Source: Persicaria tinctoria (lineage: Eukaryota; Streptophyta; Magnoliopsida; Caryophyllales; Polygonaceae). From it: a stretch of DNA of 64,000 nt. The stretch covers positions 32,361,120 through 32,425,119 of the forward strand of contig JBANSL010000010.1 of the NCBI GenBank assembly GCA_037127255.1, in the 5' to 3' direction. The notes under the pieces were generated by a model. The model made no database searches. It saw only the letters and a list, made by a program, of their open reading frames with translations, and was not told where the DNA came from. Below, piece after piece: positions 1 to 11,450 of this stretch (positions within the stretch are counted from its first letter, which is position 1; the number at the start of each line of letters is the position of its first letter). The position numbers and the translations under genes were made by a program.

Positions 1-648
1 GCCGAGGTTCTTAGAGTAGCTCGGCTAATTTATCTTAGGATTTTAAATATACTCGGTCAATTATAGATAATATATACCATTTCTAGACGAGCATATGACG
101 TCACTGACAATTTAAGAACTAATATTTACACTAGCGAAGATCATATTCACATCTTATGCCATTAAATATTTTCCATGCATGCCCTGTATTGTAAGATTCG
201 CATATGACTTTATACTTCTATTCCATCGTATCAAAATGATGCAAGCTAGTGAAATTATTTAGGAATTAAGGTCATCCAAATTTCATTATTGGCAACTACT
301 GTGAGAATCGTGTTGCTTCTTTGTTAGCTTAATTAATAGCCCAAGTGATGGAAAGCCCACAGAGGAAGTAGCTCGTTCCAAGTCTGGTATTGAGTCCGAT
401 TCAAATACAAGTTGTCTCAGTACAACATCGAAGGCTCTAGAATATAACATTGTGCCTCAAGTCAACATTTGTATATATGTGTAAATCATCATAATCAGGA
501 ATCATAGAAGAATGTATACATCAAATCATTATCCAATCATTAATTTCTGAATAGTATAAGAGCTTTTCAAATAATTACCTCCTTTGTTTTTGCTTCCATG
601 ACCAACGATCAGCTGCCTCATTTAGTCTTGCAGCAAATTTAGGCGTCT
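1..648. other. Left flank of a copia remnant, with a degenerate primer-binding site
   Basis: No gene is visible here. Positions 552-563 (tagtataagagc) match the initiator-Met tRNA primer-binding motif of copia elements (tggtatcagagc) at 10 of 12 positions and lie about 90 bp before the gag start. The stretch to its left is therefore probably the end of a decayed 5' LTR. No second LTR copy is present in the window, so the LTR boundaries cannot be set. Confidence 0.4.
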
Positions 649-1521
649 ATGGCGGCCTTTAACCTTCCAACCTCCTCTTCCTCTCCCCTACCAAATTTCT
701 CTTCCCTCAACACAATTAAATTAACCCCCACCAATTTTCCCATATGGGTTAGACAGCTAATTATTACTCTTTATCTGCGCTCACAGCGTATGTTCGAGTT
801 CGTCGATGGTTTGAACCCCTGTCCAACTCCTACTAGTGACAACACCTCCGCCATCGAAGAATGGCAGGCTAGAGATCACTTGGTGGTCGCAATATTGACC
901 AATGACCACCTTTCTCATTGAACCTGTCATGGTTCAAGTCCTTGATTGTGACTCTGCTCGACAAATCTGGGACCGTCTTCACAGGCTTTACTCGACTCGA
1001 TCCAATGATCAGATAATCCAGACCAGGCTTGCTCTCGCCAGTCTTCGCAAAGGGGATGAGTCAATGACCGAATACTTCAACAAAACCAAGACCATTGTTC
1101 AGCAAATCCAAACTGCATGACAAGTCATTAGTGATGATGAGTTTGTCACTTATCTGCTTGGAGGTTTAGGTAATAACTTCGATGCTTTGGTTACTACCTT
1201 ATCGACCCAACCCATCCTCCCTAATCCCGAACAAACACTTACCTATCTACTTATGCAAGAAAGTCGCCTCTCTAGACAAAACAACCCTCTCCTTCAAACC
1301 ACCCAGGCCTCCATTAACACCACATCCACTCAAGACCCGGCTTCGGAAGTTAACAACACATCAACAAGGGACCGAGGGAGTTATCGGGATCGAGGAGACT
1401 CGACCCGAGGTCGAGGACACGACGATAGAGGAGAATGATCAACAAGGGGTCGTGGGTCTCAATACACCTTCAACGGTCGGTGTGGGACAAACGTCATTGG
1501 CAATTTTGCCCTTTGCCAAAT
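649..1521 (+). pseudogene. Ty1/copia gag remnant (UBN2/gag-polypeptide type)
   Basis: Decayed capsid gene of a copia retrotransposon. The first frame (about 85 residues from ATG 649) carries the N-terminal pattern TPTNFPIWVRQL and EEWQARDHLVV. The frame then shifts near 900-920 into a second one with SARQIWDRLHRLYSTRSNDQ and MTEYFNKTK, typical of the copia gag core. A TGA at 1118-1120 breaks this second frame. It resumes as DDEFVTYLLGGLGNNFDALV and continues into an Arg/Gly/Asp-rich tail before a stop near 1436. No zinc knuckle, protease, integrase or RT follows; the match ends near 1.5 kb where gypsy-like sequence begins. At least one frameshift and one nonsense codon make it non-functional. 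Confidence 0.85.
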
Positions 1522-1530
1522 AGTAATAAT

Positions 1531-2353
1531 ATCCTAACTAAAAGCTCAAAATCAATAGATTAGTAAATCAATGAATTGATAAACCAACAACTAGTATAGC
1601 GATGAAGTCCAGAGTCAAACCCATAGAGAAGAACGGTTGCTATGCAATGTTTCTAACAATGATTCTTATGACAAAAGCAATGATTTGTAGCAAATTGATA
1701 ACAAAGTAAAGTAAAGAGAAATATGATTGCAAAGTATTTATAATAAGATAGAAGAAATATTTCACCTGTAATTCTTTGACAATGGTTGAGGCTCATGGTC
1801 CTAGGATTGATTCATTAGTTATTTCTAAGCATATGTCGACTTGACTAAAGTTTAAGGATCTGCAGGGATGCAATCACCTTATTCAATATTACTAAAGAAT
1901 ATCATTAAACACTCAAGTTCTAAGACCAATTAAGACACAATTGGAACAACCCTAATCGGCTTAATCGACATCTAACGACATAGATCAATCGTAATCATCC
2001 ACTACAAAGACATAGAAATATCAGTGCTTCAATACCTTCGTTTGCTATCAAGAAAACAATAACGAATTCATAGCTTAGATGCAATTCCTAACATGGTTAT
2101 CAATCATAGAAATGAACACAAATATAATCAATAAACATATGATGATAAATATAATCATAAATAACTAATAAGAATCAAATCCTCATAACTTATTTAACCA
2201 TGTCTTCAAATCACAGGTAAAACTATGAGTTTAGCAACTCATAGGCCAAAAACCTCTCTTCTCTCTAAAAGTATTCATTGTCTAACCCTAATGCCAACAA
2301 CACAGCTTATTGTGGAAGAACAAAACCTAAATAGGACGTGCAAACCATAGAAA

Positions 2354-2388
<35 letters not shown>

Positions 2389-2764
2389 TAATAGGAAATA
2401 AATATCTTCGCATCCAAATCGCTCTCGCTGAACATGGGGTAGCGGCGGGCGCCGCTAGAAAACCGATGGACGCCGCCTTATGCAGTGACCAACTTTCTTC
2501 TTTCCTTCGATGTTGTGCTTTGTTGATCCTTTGTAGCTCCTTCCTCAGCCTCCATATGCTCCAAAACATGTCTTCTAAGCTCTTCCAAGATCCCATCCAA
2601 TGTCGGAATGTAAAATGTACTGCAGAATAAACACTAAAAATGCGTAGATTCCGAACTCGAATACTTCATAAGCAAGATATGAAACTAGACTAAAACACAT
2701 CCAAAACTCCTATCTAAATGCAATAAGAAATACCTATAATATCTGTATGAAATATGCATTATCA
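1531..2764 (-). mobile_element. Probable 3' LTR of a minus-strand Athila-like gypsy element
   Basis: Read on the minus strand, a purine-rich tract (complement of 2765-2778, AGAGTGGGGGGATT) is followed directly by TGATAATGCATA, the usual layout of a polypurine tract and an LTR start. Inside is a GC-rich block around 2436-2490 containing the GGCGCCCGCCGC type of motif, which recurs near 14034. The far end is set only by where copia gag similarity stops, so it is approximate. The matching 5' LTR is not found in the window. The element body is thought to continue at 2779-3466 and, beyond the inserted LINE, at 11671-14590. Confidence 0.4.
2355..2393. repeat. (TAA)n microsatellite
   Basis: An uninterrupted run of ATA/TAA trinucleotides lies inside the LTR-like block. 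Confidence 0.9.
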
Positions 2765-2778
2765 AATCCCCCCACTCT

Positions 2779-3466
2779 TGCTTGCCCTTAAACAACCATA
2801 AAACAAAGACATCATCTATGCATCCCATAGAAGATTCTTTCACAATTTTACTCATCAAAAGCAACATCAATAATAGTGCAGATATAAATAAGACATATCA
2901 ACGTCATAACATGTATATATGAGATCAAGTTGATTGCATACTCAAAAATCCAACCTCACAAAGGATAATGTGTATCTCTCACTCCCATGTGTTTAGCCTT
3001 TAAACATACACTCAGCTCAATAGCATATAGAAGAATCAAATCAAATATTGACATTTATATCACAAAATCTCCAGCGGATACATCAAAGCAAAAATAAGAA
3101 CATCAAGAGGACTTTCGCTCAATGGAAACCTTAATAGAAGATTCCATTCGGCGGAGTTGTAATGGGGCTTGGTAAGAACATAAGGGTAAGGAATTGTATT
3201 TTGTCATATGGTGCTATTAATTCCGGGAAAATAAGATTCCAAAACTCCCAACACAAACAAACTCAATAATACATCAAGCTCTTAATAACACAACATCTCA
3301 TAAACATATGACAACAATAAGCCCAAAAATCCTCATAATCTCAACTCTCAAAATACATCAATAAACTCATCAATCTCATAACTACAATCCCATCATCTCA
3401 TCATCTCATCATCATGCATACACATATGCATGTACAACACCCAACCAATCTTTCTTTAAACCAACA
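2779..3466 (-). mobile_element. Gypsy/Athila-like non-coding interior (left piece)
   Basis: AT-rich sequence between the putative polypurine tract and the LINE insertion point. No ORF is supportable. It is assigned to the same element as 11671-14590 because the LINE target duplication joins the two. Confidence 0.4.
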
Positions 3467-3481
3467 TAAATCCAATCTTCC
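3467..3481. repeat. LINE target-site duplication, left copy
   Basis: The 15-bp sequence taaatccaatcttcc is repeated exactly at 11656-11670, flanking the LINE. Confidence 0.92.
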
Positions 3482-3543
3482 TTTTTTTTTTTTTTTTTTT
3501 TTTTTTTGAAACGGAAAAAATTTGGCCATAGAGCTAAGCACTA

Positions 3544-6500
3544 TCAGCCAAGAGCATCCTTGCGGATGAGACTACGTAACAGAGAGTCATCAGGCATCAA
3601 AGGTCCGTGTGAAGCATAGCTAATACGTGATAGGCGATCAGCCACAGAATTTGCTTCCCGGAAAACATGACGAATCTCGACAGAACCAAAGAAGCCCAGC
3701 GAGACTAGACTGTCCGAGACAATCATTTCAGAGTCTCCAGTAGGCTTCCCCAAACCTTTAAGGCTTTTGATAATTGTTAAGTTATCTCCTTCGACGATCA
3801 GGTTTCTGATGTTTAGTTCCTTAGCGGCCAAAAGACCCGTCCAAAGCCCCAGGCTTTCACATCCACAAACTGAGGTAATGGGTGAGGCTCCCGAACCACC
3901 GAAAATAGGGGTCCCCTGGAAGTCTCGTATAATAAATCCAAACGAACCCTTCCCACTAGAGGAAAGGGAACCGTCAAAATTAAGTTTGTACTTACCAATA
4001 GGAGGAGATTCCCATTTGGTTCGTTTTCTTTTTGAAATTGTTTTGGTTTGCGCGCAGGTCGTGGGTAGTCTTATGTCTTTTTTACTATCATCCGAGTGAG
4101 ACATTTTCCAAGTAAGAATTTGATCATTTACAAAAGACAGAATCGTTCTTATGTTAGGAGTGATCTTATCAAATAATGTTTTGTTTCTGAAATACCAAAT
4201 CCCCCACCAAACAAAGGCAAGGTCTTCAAATCCTTTTCTCCCAATTGTGGTTTTTATTTCCCATATTGTTTCATTTAAATTTCCCCCCTTATTGAAGCAG
4301 CCATGAATTTTCATAAAAGCCCTTGGGTCTTTTGCCATTAGAGTATCTTTTGTAATGTTACAGTCCCATAATAGGTGGGGTAAATCTTCGTAGCAGGAGT
4401 CACATTGTGGGCAATTTGTTGGGATACCAAATCGCCTAGAGGCTAACCTAACAGTAGTGGGCACTCCATTACGTAGTATTTTCCATAGAAAGGATTTTAT
4501 TTTGGGCGGAATATTCAGATCCCATACCCAGTTTATGTCAAAAGTTTCATGGTTTTTGTTTTTATGTATCATATCGATTGCAGATTTTGTTGAGAACCAA
4601 CCGTTCTTGCTCCATTTCCAGTATAATCTATCTACATGGATGTTTTGTGGTATTGGAGTTGTCTTGATTGCTTCTATCATGTCATTTGGTAGTATATTTT
4701 GTAATTGCTCTTGTAATTTTTCTTTATCCCAAGTTTTGTTGTCTTTGAGGTAATGATTTATGTTGATCGTGTCGTCGATGTGTTGTGTTCCTGTGATTAG
4801 CCCGTTTAGAGGCGTGGAGCCGATCCAAAGGTCCGACCAGAAATTAATGGACGAGCCATCCCCAATGGACCAACTTAAACCTTGTTTAAATAAAGGTATT
4901 AGTTTGATTAACTGAGTCCATTGCCAGGAAGTACCCCCTTGTTTTCTGTAATGTAGAATATTTTGTTGTTTCAGGTATTTTTCTTTGATTAGAGTAACCC
5001 AAGGGCTAGTTGGTTCCGCCAACAGTTTCCAAAGTAGTTTCAACTGAAGAGCCTTGTTCATGTCCTCAGAGCTCCGAAGACCAAGCCCTCCATTTTCTTT
5101 TGTTTTACATACCTCAAACCAACTGATTAAGGGTTTATGATTTGGTCCCTTGTTCCAAAGGAAATTTCGGTTTATTTTATCTAGTTCTGTATGGACCGAT
5201 TTGGGTAGCATAAAGCATTGCATTATATGTAAAGGTTTTGCTGATAGCGTTGTTTTGATTAGGGTACATCTTCCTGCTTGGGAAAGACAATTCGCTTTCC
5301 ATCTCTGCAGTTGAGATTTAGTGTTCAGCAGTAACTCTTTAAAATTATCCTTTGTCATCCGTCCCTCAATTAACGGACACCCCAGATAGCTACCCAGTTT
5401 TGTGGTGTGCGCTATTTCGAGTTCATTTCGAATAAGGTTTTTCTGTGTTGCTAACACATTTTTGGAGGTTTGAAATTGGGACTTGTGCCTGTTAATACGT
5501 TGACCTGACAATGAAGAGTATTCATTTAATATTTTGTTAATTTGGTCACAGCCCGTTTTTGTGGCCGAAGCAAAGATGACAATGTCATCCGCAAAGGCTA
5601 AGAACGGAATTTTTGTTCCACTACGAGTTAGTTTTATTCCTATATGGCTTTGAGGTTTACCAGACTCATATTGAAGCCCCCTAGCCAAGATTTCTGATAT
5701 TATTAAAAAGAGATATGGGGATAGAGGGTCGCCTTGGCGTAAACCCCTCTTAGGAAAGAAAATTTCTGTAAGCTCATTATTCACTAGTACTGAGTATGTG
5801 ACTGTGGTAATGCATTCCTTAATCCATTCCGTGAATTTAGGTGAGAATCCAAACTTGTGCAAAATGGAGAGTAAGAAGTCCCAGTCTACCATATCAAATG
5901 CTTTTTTCCATATCAAGTTTAACAGCTATCCAACCTGTTTTTCCATTTTTCTTTGAGAAAGAATGAAAAATTTCATTTGCGATTAGGATATTGTCTTGTA
6001 TAGATCTCCCTGCAGAAAAAGCACTTTGTAATGGGTTAATTATCTTAGGGATAACTTTTTTAAGTCTTGATGATAGTATTTTGGATATAATTTTGTATGT
6101 TGTTGAGCACAGGCTTATGGGTCTATAGTGAGATGTTGTGGTAGGGTTGTCTATCTTCGGAATTAATGCTATAAACGTATGGTTTGTTTGTTTTAGTATT
6201 CTTCCACTAAGGAAAAAACTCTTTACCGCCTTAATTACAGTAGGTTCGACTATATTCCAGTATTTTTTGAAAAATCCAGCAGGGAACCCGTCCGGCCCTG
6301 GTGATTTATCATTAGCTAGGCTGAAAACTGCATTCTTGATTTCTGAGTTTGATACTTGTCGTGTTAGCCAGTCATTATCGTCATTTGAGATTTCGTTTCC
6401 TACATAATGGATCAGATTGCTTGGCACTTGTTGTCTAGTTTGCAGTGAGTACCTCTGGCTGAAGTCTTGTTTTATTAATTTTCTTATGTCCTCTTCATTT

Positions 6501-7678
6501 GTTATAGTGATATCAGCAGTGGTTTGTAGTTGTTTTATTATATTTCTATTTCGTCTTCCAGTAGCAATTCTGTGAAAGTATTTTGTGTTTGCATCAATGG
6601 ATTTAACATGTGTTCGTTTTGCCCGTTGCCCCCAGTATTTTTGTTGGTAAGTTAGGAGTGAAGTATGTTTTGCTGTTAACCTTTTGATTTTGTTATCTAG
6701 ATTGTGGTTATATGCATTACACAGATTGTTTTGTATTTCCAATAGTTCTGTTTCTACTTGCTGTATTTGGCGAAACACATTTCCAAAGGTTACTTTGCTC
6801 CATATTTTACTTTTCCTTTTGACTTCTTGTAATTTCTTTGTTAGTTTGAACATTTGCGAGCCTGGAGGATTTAGTCTCCATGCATTGCGAACAACAGTAA
6901 CAAAATCTGGTCTTGTTGTCCATGCCATTTCAAATTTAAAAGGTTGTAGTTTGGGTTTGCGGTTATCCATGAGGTCCAAGGTTATTTGCGCATGATCAGA
7001 TTTTATGAAAGCATGATTTTTGGTGCAGAGATTAGGAAACTGTTTTAGTACAGAATGACTAATGATTGCACGGTCCAGTTTTTCAAAGATATTGTCTTCA
7101 CCATGTTCACGTTTCCTCCAAGTGAAAGTATTCCCACAAGTTGGGGAATCTACTAAGTTATAGGTATTTATTATATCTTGGAGTCTTTCAAATCTGTTTG
7201 CAGATGGAGACCTTCCACCTAACTTATCTTTGGGTTCCAATATTTCATTTAAGTCACCTAAAATAATTAGAGAGTTTTTGGCATTGAGAATATAATGTGA
7301 TAGGGAAGTCCAGAAAGAGTTTTTCTCATTTGCATAAGGCGTTGCGTAGACAAACAAAATTTCAATGGTAATATTGAGAGTCGTGTTTGTGTAGTCTACT
7401 TGGATTATCCGATCAGTAGAGCTTCTTACAAAAAAAGTTTCGTTTTGTAAATGTGATTCCTTCCAAAGGAGGCACAGACCTCCAGAGAGGCCCTTAGACG
7501 GGCAAAAAAACATTCTGTCAAAGCCCGATTTCCTCCAACATTTTTCAGGTGGTGGTATAGTTAGTTTTGTTTCAGCTAGCATCAGAACTTTTATGTGATC
7601 TGACTTAGTAGTGGATTCAATATGTGTCCAGACATTCTTCCTACTTAACCCCCTAACATTCCAGAAGCTAAACTTCAT
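3544..7678 (-). pseudogene. LINE ORF2: AP-endonuclease, reverse transcriptase, RNase H (one frameshift)
   Basis: ORF2 makes the nicking and reverse-transcribing enzyme for target-primed integration. It starts at ATG 7678, overlapping the previous frame by ATGA. The endonuclease is at the N-terminus: FWNVRGL, then E in LMLAETKL, ILGDLNEIL, and SDHAQI near residue 230. The reverse transcriptase follows with DKSPGPDGFPAGFF, HYRPISLCS, GLRQGDPLSPYLF and the catalytic FADDIVIF. A C-terminal zinc-binding RT-associated region shows CPQC...HLLWDC. RNase H carries D in LNFDGS, E in CESLG and D in VEGDN, ending ...RKDALG. The lesion is at 5903-5908: an A6 run in the DMEKAFD segment where five As would keep frame, which ends the first frame at 5894 and requires a shift to continue. 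Otherwise there are no stops over about 1370 codons, so this is a nearly intact copy. Confidence 0.93.
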
Positions 7679-10600
7679 TTAAAACCATTTTTAGGAGAAT
7701 TGGTATAATGGAAGGTAAGGACCCTACTGAGAGCAGTAATGTCCAATCTATTGGTTTGTTTTGGGTTAAGTTCATTGCTAATATGGTAATTTGTTCCTAT
7801 TATAATATCTTTAGTCATATGGCAGTTTTGTGATAGGGTATCCAAGAAGAATCCTATGAGCACCCTAATCTTGTTTGTTGCTATATTTTTGACGTGTGTA
7901 GAATGTGGATGTTGTAAATGATAAGATTTGAAAACAAGATCAGTAAGATTAAAGTAAACTCTAAACATGGTGTGGAAGAAAACAAAGGTTCGAATTAATC
8001 CACAATCACCATAGATGAGCTGTAATAAATTTAAGCATATAGGAAGTAAAATTAGTGCATTAATTTTGCAGATCAAGATCAGGAGTCTGCAATGACCTGG
8101 ATGTACATATCTATTATGTAAATTCAAGAGCGTGAGAATAAACATTAGATACAAGTTATAGATCTTATATTGTTTTTGATGTACAATGTACATACTTGCA
8201 TCCATGATTAGAATAGAATCTATCATGAGGAGATTATAGCAAAAGTAAGGCAGTGTGATGCTTAGGTTGACACATAGCAGATCAGTTGGTATGCAGCAGA
8301 TGACAGACCTAGGTCTTACAATGTTTAGCATCATCCAGAATGATGTGGTGTGTTTGGTGAATTCAGATGCTTGAAGACAACGCTTGATCCACAAGAATAA
8401 TCTTCGGGCCCAAGTGTCCAAAGCAATATGCTGCATGGTTTGGAAGAATATATGCTGCTCGAGAGAAGGACTCTCTCGAGCAGAATTAGTGAGATATCTT
8501 GTATCAGTCTTCTTAAAAATTGATAAGGCAGAAAGCAGTTTAACCATAGCTAAAGTGAGGCAATAATAATGTGGTAATTTTCTAAGCAAGAGGAGATAGA
8601 TAATGGTTAGCCTTATTAAGTTGTGGTGCAAATGAGAATATGAGTTTTGTAAGCACCCATTTACAGCAGATTCAAACCAGAAATTAAGAGGTAAAATATG
8701 ATGTTGTTTAGAAGCCACAGTTGGAAAATAATAGTATTGCCAACCCTTAAACTGCCCCAGCACCAAGTAACAGCACTTAGCAGAAGAAAAGCAACCAAAT
8801 AGAATATGAAAATCCAGTGATAGTTCATAATATGATTTTCTATTATTTCTAGAGAATAGGTTACACATAAAGTGTTGCTTAATTAAAACAAGTGTATGAC
8901 AGTAGCATTGGGTAATTTTATCATTTAAGAAATCATAGGTTAAATCTTGAGCCAGTATAATGCATTGATATTGAATCAAATAAATATGTAAGAATCCATA
9001 AGATAAGAATTGATTTCTCATTGAAACAATTGTATTACAGTAGCATTGGGTAATTTTGACATTTAAAAACTCATAGATTAAATCTTGCACAAGTATAATG
9101 CAGTGATGTTGACTCAAATAAATATGTAATAAGCCATAAGATAAGTACTGATTTCGCATTGAAACAAGTGTATAACTATAGCATTGGGTAATTTTAGCAT
9201 TTAAGAAATCATAGGTTAAATCTTGAACAAGTATAATGCACTGATTTTGAATCAAATAAATATGTAGGAAGCTATAAGATAAGAACTGATTTCTCATTGA
9301 AAAGAGCATACAAGCATCAGATTGAGCTCTCCCAAAGAGCCTGACATTGGTAGCAAATCGATAGTGGGGTTGCACCTGCTGGAGCTGGGTAAAGAAATGG
9401 TCTAGGTCGAGTTTTCTCTTGCCTTTAACACTTTTCAGTGGATCAGGAAGGTTGGGTTTTTTGTGAGTTTTTTTGGGTGTCAGTGAATCCTCAACGAGGA
9501 TCCCTTTCCCTTTGATTTCATTTTTTTTTGGTGTCGGTATTGAATGGTTGATATAGTTTTGATTAGTAATGATAAAGGTATGAAACTGAGTGAATTTTTT
9601 AGGTGGTTTTTTGCAGTGTACAGCTGCCGTGCATGGAGTCAAACGCAATGTATGGTTTGTGTGCTTCTGGATGTTGGGATTGCTCAATACAGGAACTAGA
9701 AGAGGCAAACGGCCAGTAAGGTTAATGGGGTAAAGAAATTCAAACCTTGTAACATGCCACAAACAAATTCTAGCATATAAATTATAAGTAACTTTAACAG
9801 AATTGTTATATGGAAGATGTGAATTGAATACATGGTTTATACATGTCAAACTGAATTGGGACTTGAGAGAGTCTAAAGGAAAAGTAAATTTAACAAGTTC
9901 ATTGCTAGAGTCAAACCTGCATCAGACCAAAGTAATGGCGCAAGCTTGTTGATTATGGTGTGTTGGTCTCGAGCAGGAGATGCAGGTAGTTGTTGTGATC
10001 AGAAGCATTCTAGTATTAAGTCCAAACCACCAGCTAGGTGGGTGTATGAAGGAGTATTCATGTGTCATAGATAAGTAAAGCCATTCCTCAAGGGGCAAAG
10101 CCCCTCGAGCATTGTTAGGAATGCTTCTAACTGAATTATATTGATATTGATATGGGTATACAGTTAAGTATGTGTGTAAAACCGATAAGTGCATTGGCCT
10201 AGACTGAGTCATGGTGAGAAGAGGGTTATATGTATATAAATCACTAATCATAGCAATATGTTTTACATGATTCAAATAGCACATAGTACATGTCAGTTTG
10301 AGAGTCAAAATACAAAGGATAATCCAAAGTGCATAGTGAATATAGTAAAGTTCTAGAGGATGGGTTAGTAGAAAGAAGTATACAGTTGAGTATGTTTGTA
10401 AAGAATGTAAAGGTATTGGCCATAACAGTAGGAGAAGATAGATTGGTAGATCATACAACAACAGAAGAAAATTGTACATAGATAAAACACATATCTTATA
10501 TTGATCTCGATCATGATTTAAATGGCAGACAGTACAGATTAATTTGAGTTTCAAAATACAAATGATAACCCAGAGTGCATAGGGTGTATTGAATTTTTGG

Positions 10601-10782
10601 AGTTGGTTGTAGAATGTGTTAAGTTTGATTTTCCCTTTGCCCTTGTCGAATTTGGTCGGCCTGAAGGGATTGGGTTTAGATTGGGGTTCACCCGAGGGCT
10701 TCCCATTTGGGTTTCTTTTGGGTGTCGGTGGATTCTCAGAGAGAATCCCCTTCCCTTTGAGTTTAGATAAGTTATTAGCCAT
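7675..10782 (-). CDS. LINE ORF1-position long hydrophobic frame (unrecognised, one internal TGA)
   Basis: No family recognised. A single reading frame runs from ATG 10782 (context taATGGC) to TGA 7675: 1036 codons, broken only by TGA at 9922-9924 (codon 287). The frame is also open upstream as far as 11664. The protein opens with a basic module (MANNLSKLKGKGIL, TPKRNPNGKPSG, KGKGKIKLNTF), which recurs after the TGA as EIKGKGILVEDS, TPKKTHKK and KGKRKLDLDHFF. The rest is rich in Leu, Ile, Tyr, Cys and His, with many hydrophobic stretches resembling membrane segments, including three 46-residue tandem repeats. No CCHC knuckle or RRM pattern is seen, unlike usual plant LINE ORF1 proteins. It overlaps ORF2 by ATGA, suggesting coupled translation. 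It may instead be two ORFs or a non-coding leader. The open length is certain; that it is translated is inference. Confidence 0.55.
8887..9300 (-). repeat. Three tandem 138-bp repeats inside the LINE ORF1-like frame
   Basis: Three head-to-tail copies have a period of exactly 138 bp; the anchor gcattggg falls at 8905, 9043 and 9181. Each encodes a 46-residue unit with SMRNQ, LLHIYL, CIILVQDL and KITQCY. The period is a multiple of three, so the frame stays open through all copies. By eye, two neighbouring copies differ at about 18 nucleotides and about 12 residues. Confidence 0.93.
9330..9535 (-). repeat. Second copy of the basic KGKGIL module
   Basis: Encodes KGKGILVEDSLTPKK followed by a second KGK-rich stretch and FFTQLQQ. 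It parallels the segment at about 10585-10770 (KGKGILSENPPTPKR, then KGKGKIK and FYNQLQK). This is an ancient internal duplication about 1.2 kb apart, visible at the protein level. Confidence 0.75.
10080..10590 (-). repeat. Two ~246-bp tandem duplications in the LINE ORF1-like frame
   Basis: The anchor caaaatacaaa occurs at 10306 and 10552, a spacing of 246 bp (82 codons). The encoded segments begin YALWVIICIL and YALWIILCIL and run on through matching CT(V/M)C(H/Y)LNH. The outer limits of the duplication are approximate. Confidence 0.75.
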
Positions 10783-10879
10783 TAAAGCTAATTCAGATAG
10801 GTTGAAGAAGATCAAGATTACAAATTCAGAAAGTAGAAGGGATATGAGAGTAGAAGAAGAATAGGAGTGAGTTGTGCGA

Positions 10880-11450
10880 GCATACCAGAGATTAGAGAGG
10901 TCTGCTTCCCAGCAACGAAGGAGAAGCCGATAACGAACGACGACTTCCCAAAACAGGATCACTGAGAAGCAGCAATCGTCAAATCCACCATACAACACAG
11001 AGGAGGATAAACCAGTGGAAAGCCCTCTGAAAGAAGCGATCGTTGTAGCGAGAGGAGACCATAGAACCGATTTGATTGAACCGTGTAGTCGGAACCCTAT
11101 CAGAGAAAGCAGGCGCCCCTTCACCCCCACCGGGATCCATCTGTGAGAGAATAGGCTTGAAACACCGCACTTCAAAGAGCAGGGGTTGCGATGATGGTGA
11201 ATCCAGTCTCGAGCAGCCATTCCCCAGAAAGGAAAATCCGGAGAGAAGCACCCATCTAATCGTCCAAACGTTGTAGAGGACAAGATAGCAAAGAGAAGCC
11301 CTCTGCGTATTGTAGAGATTTGTGAGTTCTGAATCCATACGATCGATTTTACTGAACAGAGCGAACGGAACCCTAGCAGAGAGAACACGTTCGACAGGGA
11401 GAACCCGACCAGCCCCGCAGCCCAATTATTGTGCCAGATCCAGTGCCAGT
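10880..11450 (-). repeat. Two ~276-bp monomer-like duplications at the LINE 5' end
   Basis: agccctctg (11021 and 11297) and ggaaccct (11091 and 11367) each repeat at exactly 276 bp in this GC-richer 5' part. Tandem 5' monomers with promoter activity are known from mouse L1; a promoter role here is inference. The copies are clearly diverged. Confidence 0.75.

Noticed and set aside
5900..5912. AAAAAAG heptamer at the LINE ORF2 frame break as a programmed -1 frameshift site
   Set aside because: The A run is not in the X-XXY-YYZ phase of the incoming frame, and removing one A restores the frame. An extra-base mutation or sequencing error is simpler.
8880..9310. CRISPR-like array
   Set aside because: The 138-bp units are contiguous tandem copies without unique spacers, and this is a plant nuclear element.
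10979..11425. 148-codon frame in the LINE 5' region (minus)
   Set aside because: It overlaps the much longer frame in another phase, spans the 276-bp duplication and has no recognisable domain. It is likely a by-product of GC-rich leader sequence.
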